DNA from: Pseudomonas sp. BCA17 | GTDB taxonomy: Bacteria; Pseudomonadota; Gammaproteobacteria; Pseudomonadales; Pseudomonadaceae | NCBI RefSeq assembly: GCF_004519405.1 | Contig: NZ_SGWI01000007.1 | Location: forward strand, 1 to 64,000 | Direction: 5' to 3' | DNA length: 64,000 nt | Part shown: piece by piece, positions 36,001 through 43,131 of the stretch | How the letters are laid out: the number at the start of each line of letters is the position of its first letter | How positions within the stretch are numbered: position 1 is the first letter of the stretch | The notes under the pieces: generated by a model | What the model was told of the DNA's origin: nothing | The model's database searches: none | The model's input: the letters and a program-made list of their open reading frames with translations, nothing else | Position numbers and translations under genes: made by a program

Positions 36001-37015
36001 CGTCGATGGTGGTGTGACCTGGACAGCCACCTTGACTCCAGAGGCTCATCTGCAGAGTTGGATGGACCTGGTGGTGTTGGATGGTCAAGGGGTGAAGGAT
36101 GCTGCCGGCAATACAGGCCAGTCGTATACGTACTCCAATTATTTTCATGTCGATACCCAAGGCCCACAGGTCTACATCGAGGTGTCGGATACCCAGCTCA
36201 AGGCCGGGCAGGGTACCGAGGTGTTTATCTGGTTCAGTGAGCCCGTGCGCGGCTTCGACCTGTCCAGCCTGAGAGTACAGAACGGCACCTTGTCCAACCT
36301 GCAAAGTGGCGAGGGCGGCTATTACTGGACCGCGACCTTGACGCCGAACAACAACGTGAATGCCGGCAGCAACGTCATCTCCGTCGATAACAGCACGATT
36401 CGCGACCTGGCCGGCAACGCCGGCGCAGGCGTCAGCGAGTCCAACAGCTACGCCATCAACAGCATCAGTGTCACGGCCGATCCATTGACCCTTACCGGCG
36501 GTATTGCAAGGCCAGTGATCGACCCGCCGCACCTGCCATTGCAACCGGGTGTCTTTGCCCCGCCAACCGGCAACCTCGGTTCACCACTGACGTTCGCGCC
36601 GCTGTTTGAACAACGTGTCCTCGGCGACGGTATCCGCCCGCTGGGGGACATTTTCATTAACAACGGTGCTACCAGCCCAAGTTTTATCGCTCAGGTGTTT
36701 ACCAGCAGCGATAACGTCGGGGACGGCTCCGGCGAAGGCTTCCTCGGTTTCGGCGGCGGCGATGGCGGGATCTTCGGCTCAAGCACCCTGTCGAGCCTGT
36801 TCAACCGTGAAACCCACGGCGATGACAGTGCCCTCAAAGCGTTCGACGGCAAGCCGATCAACGGCCAGGGCGACCCGGCCCAGGGGCTGCGCGGCGTGTT
36901 TGGCGCGCCGAGCCTCGGGCAGCAACTGCAGCAACTCAAAGACACAGAACAGCGCCAGGTGATGGACCTGGCGCACGCACTGCAACAAGTCGGCATCAGC
37001 GAAATGCAGGCTTGA
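30035..37015 (+). CDS. Giant LEPR-XLL/DUF4347 exoprotein with bacterial Ig-like repeats
   Basis: This is a 2326-residue protein (ATG 30035; GTG 30026 is also possible). Residues 26-35, LEPRMLFDGA, form the LEPR-XLL motif, a proposed N-terminal sorting signal of very large proteins. There is no ordinary Sec signal. A DUF4347 domain follows (about 88-248; VQLIAHGNTGDLWLG, ILIYACNTAEG), then a glycine-rich parallel-beta-helix region (about 251-608). About 15 Ig-like repeats of 101-102 residues come next (about 613-2140; core VTITFSEAVTGF and SSDGGVTWTATFTP). The tail is helical and Q-rich. No RTX nonapeptides or LapA-type retention module were seen, so export by LapBC is not indicated. The TolC gene follows within 42 bases. 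It is probably a surface adhesin or fibre. Confidence 0.9.
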   Translation: MWWSKGKARQAATGANTLATPMIMFLEPRMLFDGAVAATVVDAAQVDSHATADAAAKAPAAEHPSASKDTHGQTDAPATSAPVAVPGQTVVFVDARVKDSAELLKGAAPGTQVVQLDASKDGLQQIADYLGSHQGVSSVQLIAHGNTGDLWLGSTYLSADNVSARSEVLAQIGQDMNVGGDILIYACNTAEGTRGLAFVDSLAQLTGRDIAASSNRTGGGGDWTLEIATGSIESHTALSYQAMSAYQYGLATITVTNNSDIGAGSLRQALSDSVAGDTVTFSSSMTVNLNSQLIITKNVTVEGDLNRDGAADVTLSGQYKTQVLRVNSGVTATLDGLVITQGLVAGNGAQAGVDGTAAMGGGIANFGNLTLNNVTVTSNAASGGGGGGGVTAPYAGGAVGGGGGGGGALGGQNGGRGGSSGMGTGVYAGTAGSSNHGGTGGSYNPSYMGGKGGSNVGGAGGMGVAGYSNGGSGGTANNGIIAIGGGGGGSGWDRPGRAGASASGGIYNATTGTLTVVGTSVISNNIAAGGGGGGGGGSGGGSADPGGAAGKGVGAIWNKGTLLMTAANFAAMSGNIGGSGSGGQAAGGGATGASVAATNNIFNDGGTLNTAYAPAPTATIVVSNAAQHLGSTSLVTITFNQAVTGFTNADLTVANGTLSAVSSSDGGTTWTATFTPSSSTTSATNHIVLDNTGVASVSTGTVGSGTTASNNYSIDTVRPTATVSVVAPTLSTTVNSTVNITFSEAVSGFTLSDMTASNGTLSNLATSDNIHWTATLTPTASNSSTGNVITLDNTLYTDTATNTGTGTTTSNTYAIDTQRPTATIVVADPVLSAGETTLVTITFSEAVTGFTNSDLSVPNGILSTVSSSDGGVTWTATFTPTAGINDATNVITLANTGVADLAGNAGSGTTSSANYTIDTVQPTATIVVGDNALKVGETSLVTITFSEAVSGFTNADLTIANGTLSAVSSSDGGVTWTATFTPTNNITDASNLITLDNGGVQNASGNTGSGTTTSNNYAIDTQRPTANIVVADTALGIGQTSLVTITFSEAVTGFTNADLTIANGTLSAVSSSDGGITWTATFTPAAGITDTSNVITLDNTGTTDLAGNAGSGTTDSNNYAVDSQRPTATIVVADSALTAGETSLVTITFSEAVTGFTNADLTVANGTLTAVSSSDGGITWTATFTPTAGINDATNVITLANTGVADLAGNAGSGTTNSANYTIDTVQPTATIVVGDNALKAGETSLVTITFSEAVTGFTNADLTIANGTLSAVSSSDGGVTWTATFTPTNNITDSSNLITLDNGGVQNASGNTGSGTTTSNNYAIDTQRPTATIVVADTALGIGQTSLVTVTFSEAVSGFSNADLIVANGTLSGLGSSDGGITWTATFTPEAGITDTSNTVRLNNSGVQDAAGNSGIGTTDSNSYAIDTQRPTATIVIANPDLNVGRTSLVTVTFSEPVTGFDNRDLLISNGTLTALASADGGRTWTGVLTPYAGFDTTDNVISLNNGGIQDLAGNTGVGSTLSNTYDVHTSRPIATIEISDPVLGKFERQFVTIRFSTPVFGFNLASLQAANGTFSELTQYGSTLYSVLFTPNADTTVANNVITLDTSTVRDAHGNAGVGTAVSPAFAVDTVLPTATLTLSDTLLEPGETAIVTVTFSEQVTGFDNNAIINLRSATLSTFYSPDGGMTWRATLTPTPGAGSSGSYLIGLSMAYVQDLAGNSNYGLPMPMVSYQVDHAPLTSSVYVDSQRLTSNGPTTVHIYFNKPVTNFDLSDLSADNGVLSNLRSSDGGVSWQATLTPFANITSDQNVVRLNNVGVTYNGGSIGLGITTSGNYTVDTQRPTSTIVIDKTSLALGDQATVTITFSEAVEFYNNPQAQNAWLSGLKTVDGGITWTATLTPQGYIEDTSNIVTLDNTRVHDLNGNAGLGTSTSNNYTIDTRPPTATIVVDKDTLAGGDTANVTITFSEAVSGLKLDNLRVSSGVLSNLKSVDGGVTWTATLTPEAHLQSWMDLVVLDGQGVKDAAGNTGQSYTYSNYFHVDTQGPQVYIEVSDTQLKAGQGTEVFIWFSEPVRGFDLSSLRVQNGTLSNLQSGEGGYYWTATLTPNNNVNAGSNVISVDNSTIRDLAGNAGAGVSESNSYAINSISVTADPLTLTGGIARPVIDPPHLPLQPGVFAPPTGNLGSPLTFAPLFEQRVLGDGIRPLGDIFINNGATSPSFIAQVFTSSDNVGDGSGEGFLGFGGGDGGIFGSSTLSSLFNRETHGDDSALKAFDGKPINGQGDPAQGLRGVFGAPSLGQQLQQLKDTEQRQVMDLAHALQQVGISEMQA
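31875..36455 (+). repeat. Tandem Ig-like repeat array with a 918-base internal duplication
   Basis: About 15 in-frame repeats of 303-306 bases encode the Ig-like domains of the giant exoprotein. The three-repeat block at about 32491-33408 is repeated at about 33409-34326 with few base changes. For example, the units starting GTGCAACCG at 32792 and 33710 are exactly 918 bases apart and nearly identical over 300 bases. Repeats after 34327 are much more divergent. This indicates recent expansion of the N-terminal part of the array by unequal recombination. Confidence 0.88.
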
Positions 37016-37056
37016 ATACACTTAACTCCAGGCGCAGTAACAGGGGCAGTCCAAGG

Positions 37057-38571
37057 ATGAAAACAGGTCATAAGTTGTTCGGCGCCAGCTTGCTGGCGCT
37101 GGCGATCAGCGGTTGTGCGGTCACCAGTGAGCCGATTGAGCGCAGCGTCAGTGAGCAGCGAGCCCGTAGCGATCTGCAAGGGATGTACAAGGATCAGGAG
37201 CCGTTGAACGGCCCGTTGACACTGCACCAGGCCATGGCCCGCGCTGTCAAATACAACCTCGAAGGCCGCTTGAAGGTGATGGAAGAGGCGCTGGCCAAAC
37301 GCCAATCGGACCTCTCCAGCTTCGACATGCTGCCGCGCATGGCCTTGTCCGCAGGCTATGCCGGGCGCAATAACACCAACGCTTCCAGCAGCCAGAGTGT
37401 GCGCACCGGCACCCAGTCCCTGGAGCCGTCGACCTCCCAGGACCGCGACCGCCGCGTAGCCGACCTGACCATGGTGTGGAACGTGCTCGACTTTGGCGTC
37501 AGCTACATCAGCGCCAAGCAGCAAGGCGACCAGCGCCTGATCATCCAGGAGCGTCGGCGCAAGGTAATCAACACCATCGTGCAGGACGTACGCTCGGCCT
37601 ATTGGCGCGCGGTGGCGGCCGAACGCTTGCTGACCCAGATCGATAGCCTGATGGCCCGGGTCGACCAGGCCCAGACGAATAGCCAGAGCATGAGCGAACA
37701 ACGCATCGGCGACCCGGTGCAGGCGCTGGGTTACCAACGCTCGCTGATCGAAGCCACGCGCCAGTTGCAAGAGCAGCGCCGCGCGTTGTCCCTGGCCAAG
37801 ACCGAACTGGCCACGCTGATCAACCTGCCCATGGGCAGCGAACTCAAGCTGGCCACGCCGGATGACTACAGTGTGCCGCAGTTGAAGGTCAACCTGGCCA
37901 GTCTGGAACAGGAAGCCCTGGCGAACCGTCCGGAACTGCGCGAGCAGGACTATCAGACCCGCATCAGCGCCGCCGAAACCCGCAAAGCCATGCTGCGCTT
38001 GCTGCCCGGCCTGGAGTTTTCGGCCGGTGGGCATTACGACAGCAACTCGTTCCTGACCGACAACCGCTGGGCTGACTACGGCGCCAAGGTCACCTGGAAC
38101 CTGTTCAATGTGATCTCCGCACCCGCCGCCATCGATGTGGCCAAGGCCGGTGAAGAAGTCGCCACTGCACGGCGCCAGGCGATGTCCATCGCGGTGCTGG
38201 CGCAGATCTACGTGGCCAATGCCAACTATCAGGACGCGGTACGCCAGTTCAAGACCAACGAACAGCTGGCCAATATCGACGGGCAAATCCTCACCCAACT
38301 GCGTAATCGGCACCAGGCCGCAGGGTTGGGTGAACTGGACCTGATCCAGGGTGAACTCAACACCTTGCAAGCGGACCTGCGCCGCGACCTGGCCTACGCT
38401 GACCTGCGCAACGCCTACGGCCAGATCTTCGCCAGCGCCGGGCTTGACCCGTTGCCTGAACAACTGGATTCCGACCGCGTGCAAGCCATCGCTACGGCGC
38501 TGGCCAGTCGTGAATCGGCGTGGGCTGCGGGCAATATCACGGCGCCGGTGCCGCGTGCCGTCGCTCAATAA
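37057..38571 (+). CDS. TolC-family outer membrane lipoprotein, partner of the giant exoprotein
   Basis: The 504-residue protein begins with a lipoprotein signal (MKTGHKLFGASLLALAISGC, Cys20). The TolC-type double repeat follows: coiled-coil helices (about 60-250 and 300-480) and amphipathic strands (MALSAGYAGRNN, LEFSAGGHYDSNSFL). AGGGG precedes ATG 37057 by 10 bases. It begins 42 bases after the giant gene, so they share a transcript. It differs clearly from LapE and from the two NodT-type factors in this window. I infer that it is the outer-membrane exit for the giant protein, working with the HlyD-type proteins encoded at 21.6-25.8 kb. Confidence 0.88.
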   Translation: MKTGHKLFGASLLALAISGCAVTSEPIERSVSEQRARSDLQGMYKDQEPLNGPLTLHQAMARAVKYNLEGRLKVMEEALAKRQSDLSSFDMLPRMALSAGYAGRNNTNASSSQSVRTGTQSLEPSTSQDRDRRVADLTMVWNVLDFGVSYISAKQQGDQRLIIQERRRKVINTIVQDVRSAYWRAVAAERLLTQIDSLMARVDQAQTNSQSMSEQRIGDPVQALGYQRSLIEATRQLQEQRRALSLAKTELATLINLPMGSELKLATPDDYSVPQLKVNLASLEQEALANRPELREQDYQTRISAAETRKAMLRLLPGLEFSAGGHYDSNSFLTDNRWADYGAKVTWNLFNVISAPAAIDVAKAGEEVATARRQAMSIAVLAQIYVANANYQDAVRQFKTNEQLANIDGQILTQLRNRHQAAGLGELDLIQGELNTLQADLRRDLAYADLRNAYGQIFASAGLDPLPEQLDSDRVQAIATALASRESAWAAGNITAPVPRAVAQ

Positions 38572-38575
38572 CCTG

Positions 38576-39157
38576 GTGGCGCCGACGGCGAGCATCACTC
38601 GTCGTCAGCGCGAGGCGCGTAATGGGCACCGAGGCGTAGCGATCCTGCTCACTGGCTTGCCTGCATCGGGTAAATCCACCCTGGCCCAGGGCCTGCAAGC
38701 GGCGCTGTTCGAACAAGGCAAGCAAAGCCTGGTGCTCGACGGCGATGCCTTGCGTGGTGGCCTCAACAAAGACCTGGGCTTTGCTGACAGCGACCGGCTG
38801 GAAAACATCCGCCGGGCCAGCGAACTCGCGGCATTGCTGGTGGAAAACGGGCAAATCGTGATCCTCGCGATGATCGCGCCGCTGGTCGAACTGCGCGCGG
38901 TGTTTGCCGAACGCCTGGCTGCCGACTATCGGGAAGTCTGGTGCAGCGCCTCGCTGGCGGTGTGCGAAGGGCGCGACCCCAAGGGGCATTACGCCCGTGC
39001 ACGACGTGGGGAGTTGCCGGGGTTTACCGGGGTTGGCTCACCGTACGAACAACCGCTGCACGCATCCTTGGTGCTGGATACCGGCGTCCTGTCGGCGCAT
39101 CAGTGCGTCGAGCGGTTATTGGTATGGCTTTCGCCTGAACTAGACTCTGGGGAGTGA
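38576..39157 (+). CDS. cysC: Adenylylsulfate (APS) kinase, CysC-type
   Basis: The roughly 193-residue kinase converts APS and ATP to PAPS. Motifs are Walker A GLPASGKST (27-35), LDGDALRGGLNKDLGF, ENIRRASELA, the CEGRDPKGHYARARRGEL lid segment and FTGVGSPYE, all matching CysC closely. There is no good ribosome site; GTG 38576, four bases after the TolC stop, is my choice, and GTG 38555 inside the TolC gene is the alternative. It is a stand-alone kinase, not a CysNC fusion. Placed in the exoprotein cluster, it would supply the donor for the sulfotransferase at 29121, rather than serve general sulfate assimilation. That last point is inference. Confidence 0.9.
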   Translation: MAPTASITRRQREARNGHRGVAILLTGLPASGKSTLAQGLQAALFEQGKQSLVLDGDALRGGLNKDLGFADSDRLENIRRASELAALLVENGQIVILAMIAPLVELRAVFAERLAADYREVWCSASLAVCEGRDPKGHYARARRGELPGFTGVGSPYEQPLHASLVLDTGVLSAHQCVERLLVWLSPELDSGE

Positions 39158-39175
39158 TCTTTTCAGGAGTCGCCC

Positions 39176-39418
39176 ATGGAACCGCCTGTGCATAGTTTGC
39201 CTTCGTTGTTCAAACAGCTTGGGCTGCCGGATGACCCGGTGAGTATCGAGAAGTTCGTAGCGGTGCATTCGCCGCTCAAGCGCGACCAGAAGCTGGAAGA
39301 GGCGTTTTTCTGGACAGACAGCCAGAAGAAATTCTTGCGCAGTGAAATCCTCGAAGATGCGGATTGGGCCGAGGTGGTGGATGAGCTCAATCTGCTGCTG
39401 CACGGCTTGCCGCGATGA
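39176..39418 (+). CDS. DUF2789 family small protein
   Basis: The 80-residue protein matches the DUF2789 pattern throughout: an N-terminal P-V-H-S-L segment, LFKQLGLPDDPVSIEKFVA, FFWTDSQKKFL and ILEDADWAEVVDELN. Family members are short, helical and of unknown function, common in gamma-proteobacteria. AGGAG at 39164-39168 precedes the ATG. It lies 18 bases after the APS kinase gene, so readthrough is possible, but a functional link is not implied. Confidence 0.85.
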   Translation: MEPPVHSLPSLFKQLGLPDDPVSIEKFVAVHSPLKRDQKLEEAFFWTDSQKKFLRSEILEDADWAEVVDELNLLLHGLPR

Positions 39419-39484
39419 TCGAGCCCGCCACCCATCCGCAAATTTGTATCAAAACTTGACGGCATTCGAATGATCCACCATATT

Positions 39485-39517
39485 GATAGTTAGCAAACTA
39501 ACAGTATGCGAACTATC
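39485..39517. promoter_or_regulatory. Nested inverted repeats, probable MarR operator
   Basis: GATAGTT (39485-39491) and AACTATC (39511-39517) are perfect 7-base arms. Inside, GTTAG (39489-39493) and CTAAC (39498-39502) form a second dyad. The element ends two bases before the GTG start of the MarR gene, the expected position for an autorepressor that also controls the downstream exporter operon. Confidence 0.65.
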
Positions 39518-39519
39518 CC

Positions 39520-39957
39520 GTGTCCCAAGCCCTCGAACAACTCCAGATGAACCTCAGCAGCAGCATGGTGGTGGGCGCCCGTAATTGGCGCAAAATCTGC
39601 CAGACCACGCTGGTGAGCTATGGCATCTCCGAAGCCTGCGCCGTGCCACTGTTGATGATCGGCCGCCTGGGTGACGGTGTGCATCAGGTCAAAGTGGCCC
39701 AGGCTTCCGGGATGGAAAGCCCGTCGCTGGTGCGTCTGCTCGACCAGTTGTGCAGCGGCGGCTATGTGTGCCGCACCGAAGACATCCACGACCGCCGCGC
39801 CAAGGCGTTGAGCCTCACCGAGCGTGGCCGTGAGCTGGTAGAAGCGGTGGAAGTGCAACTGGTGCGCCTGCGCCGGGAAGTGCTGGCAGACATTCCCCAC
39901 AGTGACTTGGAAGCCGCGCTGCGTGTGCTGCGCGCCTTCGAGGCGGCGTCGCTTTGA
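39520..39957 (+). CDS. MarR-family transcriptional regulator
   Basis: The 145-residue protein has the winged-helix core (about 50-105; HQVKVAQASGMESPSLVRLLDQL and wing EDIHDRRAKALSLTERG), with dimerisation helices at both ends. It heads a five-gene exporter operon. The GTG start directly follows a double inverted repeat and has no Shine-Dalgarno sequence, so the mRNA may be leaderless; ATG 39547 is the alternative start. Its stop overlaps the next start (TTGA, 39954-39957). Family members are released from DNA by phenolic or aromatic ligands, which fits the exporter type encoded next. Confidence 0.87.
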   Translation: MSQALEQLQMNLSSSMVVGARNWRKICQTTLVSYGISEACAVPLLMIGRLGDGVHQVKVAQASGMESPSLVRLLDQLCSGGYVCRTEDIHDRRAKALSLTERGRELVEAVEVQLVRLRREVLADIPHSDLEAALRVLRAFEAASL

Positions 39958-42032
39958 ACGGATTTTTTTCCGGCATGCCGCCGGCCCGCGATTGGTTCTA
40001 TGGGGTCCGTACGTTCGCGGCATCGATGATCGCGCTGTATATCGCCATGCTCATGCAAATGCCGCGTCCGTATTGGGCGATGGCTACCGTGTATATCGTC
40101 TCCAGCCCGTTTGTCGGCCCTACCAGCTCCAAAGCGTTGTACCGCGCCATCGGCACCTTTATGGGGGCGGCGGCGGCCGTGTTTTTTGTGCCGATGTTCG
40201 TGCAGTCGCCCTATGTGCTGGTAGTGGTGATTGCGTTGTGGACGGGCATTTTGCTGTTCCTGTCCATGCACCTGCGTACCGCGAATAACTACGCGTTGAT
40301 GCTCGCCGGCTACACCTTGCCGCTGATCGCCTTGCCGGTGGTGGATAACCCGCTGGCGGTGTGGGACGTGGCCGAGGCGCGTACCGAAGAAATCTTCCTC
40401 GGTATCGCCGTGGCGGCGGTGGTGGGCGCGATGTTCTGGCCGCGCCGCCTGATGCCGGTGTTCGACGGCTCGGTGGCCAAGTGGTTTGCCGACGCCCAGG
40501 TCTACAGCCAGCGCTTTCTTGCGCGCAACGTCGACCCTGAGCAGATCAGCACATTGCGCAGCGGTATGGTCGCTACCTTCAACACCCTTGAGTTGATGAT
40601 CGGCCAGTTGCCCCACGAAGGCGCGCGGCCGCAGACGGTGCGCAACACCAAGGAGCTGCGCGGGCGCATGATTCACCTGTTGCCGGTGGTGGATGCCCTG
40701 GACGACGCGCTGTATGCCATCGAACATCGCGCACCGGAGTTTCTCGACCGCATCACGCCCGTGCTTGAGGCTGCCCGCCAATGGCTGGAAAACACCCAGG
40801 AAAGCGCGCCCATGGAAAGCTGGCGTGCCCTGCGTGATCAGGTCGACGCCCAGCAACCTCAAGGCGAAGCCCTGGACGACCGTCACACGTTGTTGTTCTC
40901 CAACGCCCTGTATCGCCTGGCCGAGTGGATCGACCTGTGGCAGGACTGCCGCAGCCTGCAAGCCGCCATCCAGTGCGAAAGCCAGGACGCCTGGCGTGCC
41001 GTGTACCGCCATTGGCGCCTGGGCCGACTTACGCCGTTTCTCGACCGTGGCCTGATGTTCTACTCGGCATTCTCCACCGTCACCGCGATCATCGTCGCTT
41101 CGGTGCTGTGGATTCTGCTGGGTTGGACCGACGGCGGCAGCGCGGTGATTCTGGCCGCCGTGGCGTGCAGCTTTTTCGCCTCGATGGACGACCCCGCGCC
41201 GCAGATCTACCGGTTCTTTTTCTGGACGGCGATGTCGGTGTTGTTCGCCAGCCTCTATCTGTTTCTGGTACTGCCCAACCTGCACGATTTCCCGATGCTG
41301 GTGCTGGCGTTTGCCGTGCCGTTCATCTGCATCGGCACACTGACGGTGCAGCCGCGTTTTTACTTGGGCATGTTGCTGACGCTGGTGAACACCTCGTCGT
41401 TCATCAGTATCCAGGGTGCCTATGACGCAGACTTCCTCAACTTCGCCAACGTCAACCTGGCCGGGCCTGTGGGCCTGCTGTTCGCCTTTGTGTGGACGCT
41501 GATCGCACGGCCTTTCGGCGCCGAACTGGCGGCCAAACGCCTGACCCGTTTCAGCTGGCGCGATATTGTCAGCCTGACCGAGCCTGCGACCCTGGCCGAA
41601 CACCGCCACATGGCCGTGCAAATGCTTGATCGCCTGATGCAGCACCTGCCACGCCTGGCCCTGATCAACCAGGACACCGGCACCGCCCTGCGCGATTTGC
41701 GCGTGGCCCTCAACCTGCTCGACCTGCTGGCCTACGCGCCGCGCATCTATGGTGTGCCCCGGGTGTTGCTCAACCAGGTGGTGGAAGGCGTGGGTGGTTA
41801 CTTCAAGGCGTGCCTCAAGGCCGGTGAACGCTTGCCCGCGCCCAGCGGTCTGCTGATGACCCTGGACCGCACGCGCCGCGCCCTCAACGGCCAGGGCCTG
41901 CAAGACGAAGACGACACTCGCCTGCATCTGCTGCACGCACTGGCCGGCTTGCGCCTGTCGTTGCTGCCCGGCGTGGAATTTATTGGCGGCACCGAAATGG
42001 AAGCGCCGCTGCCTGATGGAGCGCCTTTATGA
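39954..42032 (+). CDS. FUSC-family inner membrane exporter component (AaeB-like)
   Basis: The 692-residue protein has two clusters of about six transmembrane helices (about 18-165 and 360-510), each followed by a soluble cytoplasmic helical region. This is the FUSC (AaeB/YccS) layout. Relatives export hydroxylated aromatic acids. The start is TTG 39954, overlapping the MarR stop, with GAGG 10 bases upstream; ATG 39975 is possible. With DUF1656, HlyD and outer-membrane-factor genes it forms a full envelope-spanning pump. Each junction in the operon overlaps by four bases. Confidence 0.9.
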   Translation: MNGFFSGMPPARDWFYGVRTFAASMIALYIAMLMQMPRPYWAMATVYIVSSPFVGPTSSKALYRAIGTFMGAAAAVFFVPMFVQSPYVLVVVIALWTGILLFLSMHLRTANNYALMLAGYTLPLIALPVVDNPLAVWDVAEARTEEIFLGIAVAAVVGAMFWPRRLMPVFDGSVAKWFADAQVYSQRFLARNVDPEQISTLRSGMVATFNTLELMIGQLPHEGARPQTVRNTKELRGRMIHLLPVVDALDDALYAIEHRAPEFLDRITPVLEAARQWLENTQESAPMESWRALRDQVDAQQPQGEALDDRHTLLFSNALYRLAEWIDLWQDCRSLQAAIQCESQDAWRAVYRHWRLGRLTPFLDRGLMFYSAFSTVTAIIVASVLWILLGWTDGGSAVILAAVACSFFASMDDPAPQIYRFFFWTAMSVLFASLYLFLVLPNLHDFPMLVLAFAVPFICIGTLTVQPRFYLGMLLTLVNTSSFISIQGAYDADFLNFANVNLAGPVGLLFAFVWTLIARPFGAELAAKRLTRFSWRDIVSLTEPATLAEHRHMAVQMLDRLMQHLPRLALINQDTGTALRDLRVALNLLDLLAYAPRIYGVPRVLLNQVVEGVGGYFKACLKAGERLPAPSGLLMTLDRTRRALNGQGLQDEDDTRLHLLHALAGLRLSLLPGVEFIGGTEMEAPLPDGAPL

Positions 42033-42238
42033 TCGGTGATCTGGATATCAGCGGGGTGTTCCTGCCCACGCTGCTGGTGCTGATGGGCATTACGTATGTG
42101 TTGTTCCTGGTGGTGCACGGGCTGTTGACCCGCATCCACTTCTATCGCCTGGTCTGGCACCGGGCATTGTTCAATGTGGGGCTCTACGCGCTGTTGCTGG
42201 GCGCGGTGGACTCACTCAGTCGATACCTGATGACATGA
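42029..42238 (+). CDS. DUF1656 small membrane protein (AaeX-like)
   Basis: The 69-residue protein starts MIGDLDISGVFLPTLLVLMG and has two hydrophobic helices (about 10-30 and 45-62). It has the same size and layout as AaeX-type DUF1656 proteins, which accompany FUSC exporters. It overlaps the FUSC gene upstream and the HlyD gene downstream by four bases each. It is probably a small subunit or assembly factor of the pump; its biochemical role is unknown. Confidence 0.9.
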   Translation: MIGDLDISGVFLPTLLVLMGITYVLFLVVHGLLTRIHFYRLVWHRALFNVGLYALLLGAVDSLSRYLMT

Positions 42239-43131
42239 AAAAACCTTTTTTGACCATCGGCCGTGTAGTCCTGACGTTGTTGATCGTATCGTTCGCGGTC
42301 GTCGTTGTGTGGCGTATGGTCATGTACTACATGTTTGCGCCCTGGACCCGTGACGGGCATATCCGTGCCGACATCGTGCAGATCGCGCCGGACGTGTCCG
42401 GGCTGATCCAGCAAGTCGACGTGCGCGACAACCAATTGGTGACCAAGGGCCAGGTGCTGTTCGCTGTCGACCAGGACCGCTTCAAGCTGGCTCTGCGCCA
42501 GGCCCAGGCAGCCGTGGCTGATCGCCAGGAGACCCTGGCCCAGGCCCAGCGTGAGTACAAGCGTAACCGGGGCCTGGGTAACCTGGTGCCGAGCGAGCAG
42601 TTGGAAGAAAGCCAGTCCCGCGTCGCCCGTGCCCAATCGGCCTTGGCCGAAGCACAGGTGACTGTGGACGCTGCCCAGCTCAACCTTGACCGCTCGGTGA
42701 TCCGCAGCCCGGTGGACGGCTATGTCAACGACCGTGCGCCACGCACCCAAGAGTTCGTGACCGCCGGGCGCCCGGTGCTGTCGGTGGTGGACAGCAATTC
42801 CTTCCATATCGATGGCTATTTCGAAGAGACCAAGCTCGATGGCATTCACGTCGGCATGGGCGTGGATATCCGCGTGATCGGCGACAATGCCCGCCTGCAC
42901 GGGCATGTTCAGAGCATTGTCGCCGGCATCGAGGACCGTGACCGTAGCAGCGGCTCCAACCTGCTGCCCAACGTCAACCCGGCGTTCAGCTGGGTGCGCC
43001 TGGCGCAGCGGATTCCGGTGCGGATCGCCTTTGATGACGTGCCGGCGGACTTTCGTATGATCGCCGGGCGCACGGCGACGGTGTCGATCATCGGTGACAA
43101 GCCTCAAGATCAAGATGGAGCCAAGCCATGA
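42235..43131 (+). CDS. HlyD-family periplasmic adaptor (AaeA-like)
   Basis: The 298-residue protein has an N-terminal anchor (about 8-30), followed by MFAPWTRDGHIRADIVQIAP, the lipoyl half-motif typical of AaeA/p-hydroxybenzoate efflux adaptors. A short hairpin (about 85-150) and the second half-motif IRSPVDGYVNDRAPRTQEF follow, then a barrel ending near RIPVRIAFDDVP. It links the FUSC protein to the outer-membrane factor encoded next, whose start it overlaps (ATGA, 43128-43131). Confidence 0.92.
   Translation: MKKPFLTIGRVVLTLLIVSFAVVVVWRMVMYYMFAPWTRDGHIRADIVQIAPDVSGLIQQVDVRDNQLVTKGQVLFAVDQDRFKLALRQAQAAVADRQETLAQAQREYKRNRGLGNLVPSEQLEESQSRVARAQSALAEAQVTVDAAQLNLDRSVIRSPVDGYVNDRAPRTQEFVTAGRPVLSVVDSNSFHIDGYFEETKLDGIHVGMGVDIRVIGDNARLHGHVQSIVAGIEDRDRSSGSNLLPNVNPAFSWVRLAQRIPVRIAFDDVPADFRMIAGRTATVSIIGDKPQDQDGAKP

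Noticed and set aside
31875..36455. Possible CRISPR or satellite array
   Set aside because: The repeat period is about 306 bases, in frame, and encodes protein domains; there are no short palindromic repeats with unique spacers.
30035..37015. RTX-type type I substrate of the LapBC exporter
   Set aside because: No GGxGxD nonapeptide repeats or LapA-like N-terminal retention module were found, and it has its own TolC gene next to it.
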